Translations under genes and position numbers: made by a program
The notes under the pieces: generated by a model
What the model was told of the DNA's origin: nothing
The model's database searches: none
Seen by the model: the letters and a program-made list of their open reading frames with translations, nothing else
From: Streptomyces buecherae
GTDB taxonomy: Bacteria > Actinomycetota > Actinomycetes > Streptomycetales > Streptomycetaceae
Direction of reading: 5' to 3'
Length of the DNA: 64,000 nt
NCBI RefSeq assembly: GCF_014295035.1
Contig: NZ_CP060404.1
Coordinates: 5,806,501 to 5,870,500 of the forward strand
Part shown: one piece after another, positions 63,610-64,000 of the stretch
Position numbering within the stretch: position 1 is the stretch's first letter
How the letters are laid out: every line of letters starts with the position of its first letter

Positions 63610-64000
63610 GGTTTCCCCCTACCAGGTTGTGACCGCTTGCGGTGTCGCTGTCGCTGCAGGTCACGGCCGATGGGTGGAGCGCGGCGCGACCTGGGGCAGC
63701 GGAGCTTCGTACCACGATAGCCGTCAAGCGGTTGCCATGACGGGGGTGTTGGGTGAATTGCTGTCGCCGGAGACCCGGCTCAACAGCGAGGCGCCACGGT
63801 GGCATATGTCAGCGTCATGGATCGGATCACCAGCTCGGGGGACCGCCGCGCTCGCGGCGCGCAGCGGGCCCCCACCGTCGCGGAGCCACCGACGGCGCTC
63901 CGGGCCCGGCACCCGGCCCGGCCCGACGCCTGGCCCGACGCCCGGCCCGGCCTGACGCCCGGCCCCGGAGCGTCGCGCTCAGAGCACGGCGCTCAGGAAC
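63610..64000. other. Right end of window, upstream of the IclR gene
   Basis: These 391 bases hold the IclR promoter near 63640-63720. From 63900 to 63965 there are repeated ggcccgacgcc/ggcccggc units that could act as a terminator. On the minus strand the last bases read ...FLSAVL followed by a stop at 63979-63981, which could be the end of a gene entering from the right, but the piece is too short to judge. Confidence 0.35.

Noticed and set aside
63979-64000. End of a minus-strand gene (FLSAVL then stop) at the right edge
   Set aside because: Only six codons are visible, too few to support a feature; mentioned in the end-region note only.

Overview
The window is a stretch of the chromosome of a high-GC actinomycete, almost certainly Streptomyces or a close relative. 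This rests on very GC-rich third codon positions, many GTG starts, four-base stop/start overlaps, DasR-type operators, DUF397/XRE pairs, class F sortase, TAT and lipoprotein exports, and two CTT-anticodon tRNA-Lys genes. From memory of Streptomyces synteny (not checked here), the first 13 kb match the conserved block that carries nagE1/nagE2/nagF, rph and rdgB in S. coelicolor.

Layout. 1-6.7 kb: the end of a DUF2017 gene, an amino-acid permease behind a structured leader, then a cysteine module (JAMM protease, cysteine-rich leader peptide, CysO-like sulfur carrier, CysM) and a metallo-beta-lactamase-fold enzyme. 7-10.6 kb: the GlcNAc phosphotransferase genes nagE2, nagE1 and nagF with four DasR-type (dre) operators. 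10.9-16.8 kb: housekeeping (rph, a lipoprotein, rdgB, tRNA-Leu(UAG), an HNH protein with four N-terminal repeats, Bcp peroxiredoxin, DUF3618, GroES-like protein, SMR exporter). 17-29.7 kb: a 1330-residue bifunctional penicillin-binding protein with a very long disordered cytoplasmic tail, divergent from a three-gene ABC exporter, then a DUF1707 protein, an SGNH esterase, a DUF445 protein and a VOC/TetR pair with twin operators.

30-41.7 kb is the most accessory-looking part. It holds an XRE/DUF5753 regulator followed by a DUF397 gene that has been tandemly duplicated in a 277-bp unit, a secreted dirigent/AOC-like protein, a PhzF enzyme, a cysteine-rich collagen-like protein with 46 Gly-X-Y triplets, a DUF3311/sodium-solute symporter pair, an oxidoreductase, a GntR-TetR fusion regulator broken by a frame change in a GC palindrome, an FAD monooxygenase and a LAATG sortase substrate.

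41.7-50.1 kb is a coherent aminophosphonate uptake and degradation locus: UTRA-type GntR regulator, FAD oxidase, phosphonatase-like HAD hydrolase, ABC importer (ATPase, two permeases, binding lipoprotein) and a TAT-exported phosphodiesterase-family enzyme. Three copies of one operator-like motif sit at its two promoters.

50.2-64 kb: a NagD-type phosphatase, a membrane-anchored protein with a class F sortase, a GH6 lipoprotein, a FadR regulator, and two identical tRNA-Lys(CTT) genes 7.6 kb apart. Between the tRNAs lie an NlpC/P60 wall hydrolase, an SPFH membrane protein translationally coupled to an unknown gene, a kinase, and a chitin-active LPMO with its own dre site. An IclR regulator closes the window. 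The dre sites tie the LPMO (chitin attack) to the GlcNAc transporters (product uptake) under one probable DasR control.

Several genes (JAMM protease, rph, rdgB, groES-like, DUF1707, DUF3311, kinase) lack a Shine-Dalgarno sequence and have a -10-like hexamer ending 6-8 bases before the start codon, which fits leaderless transcripts.
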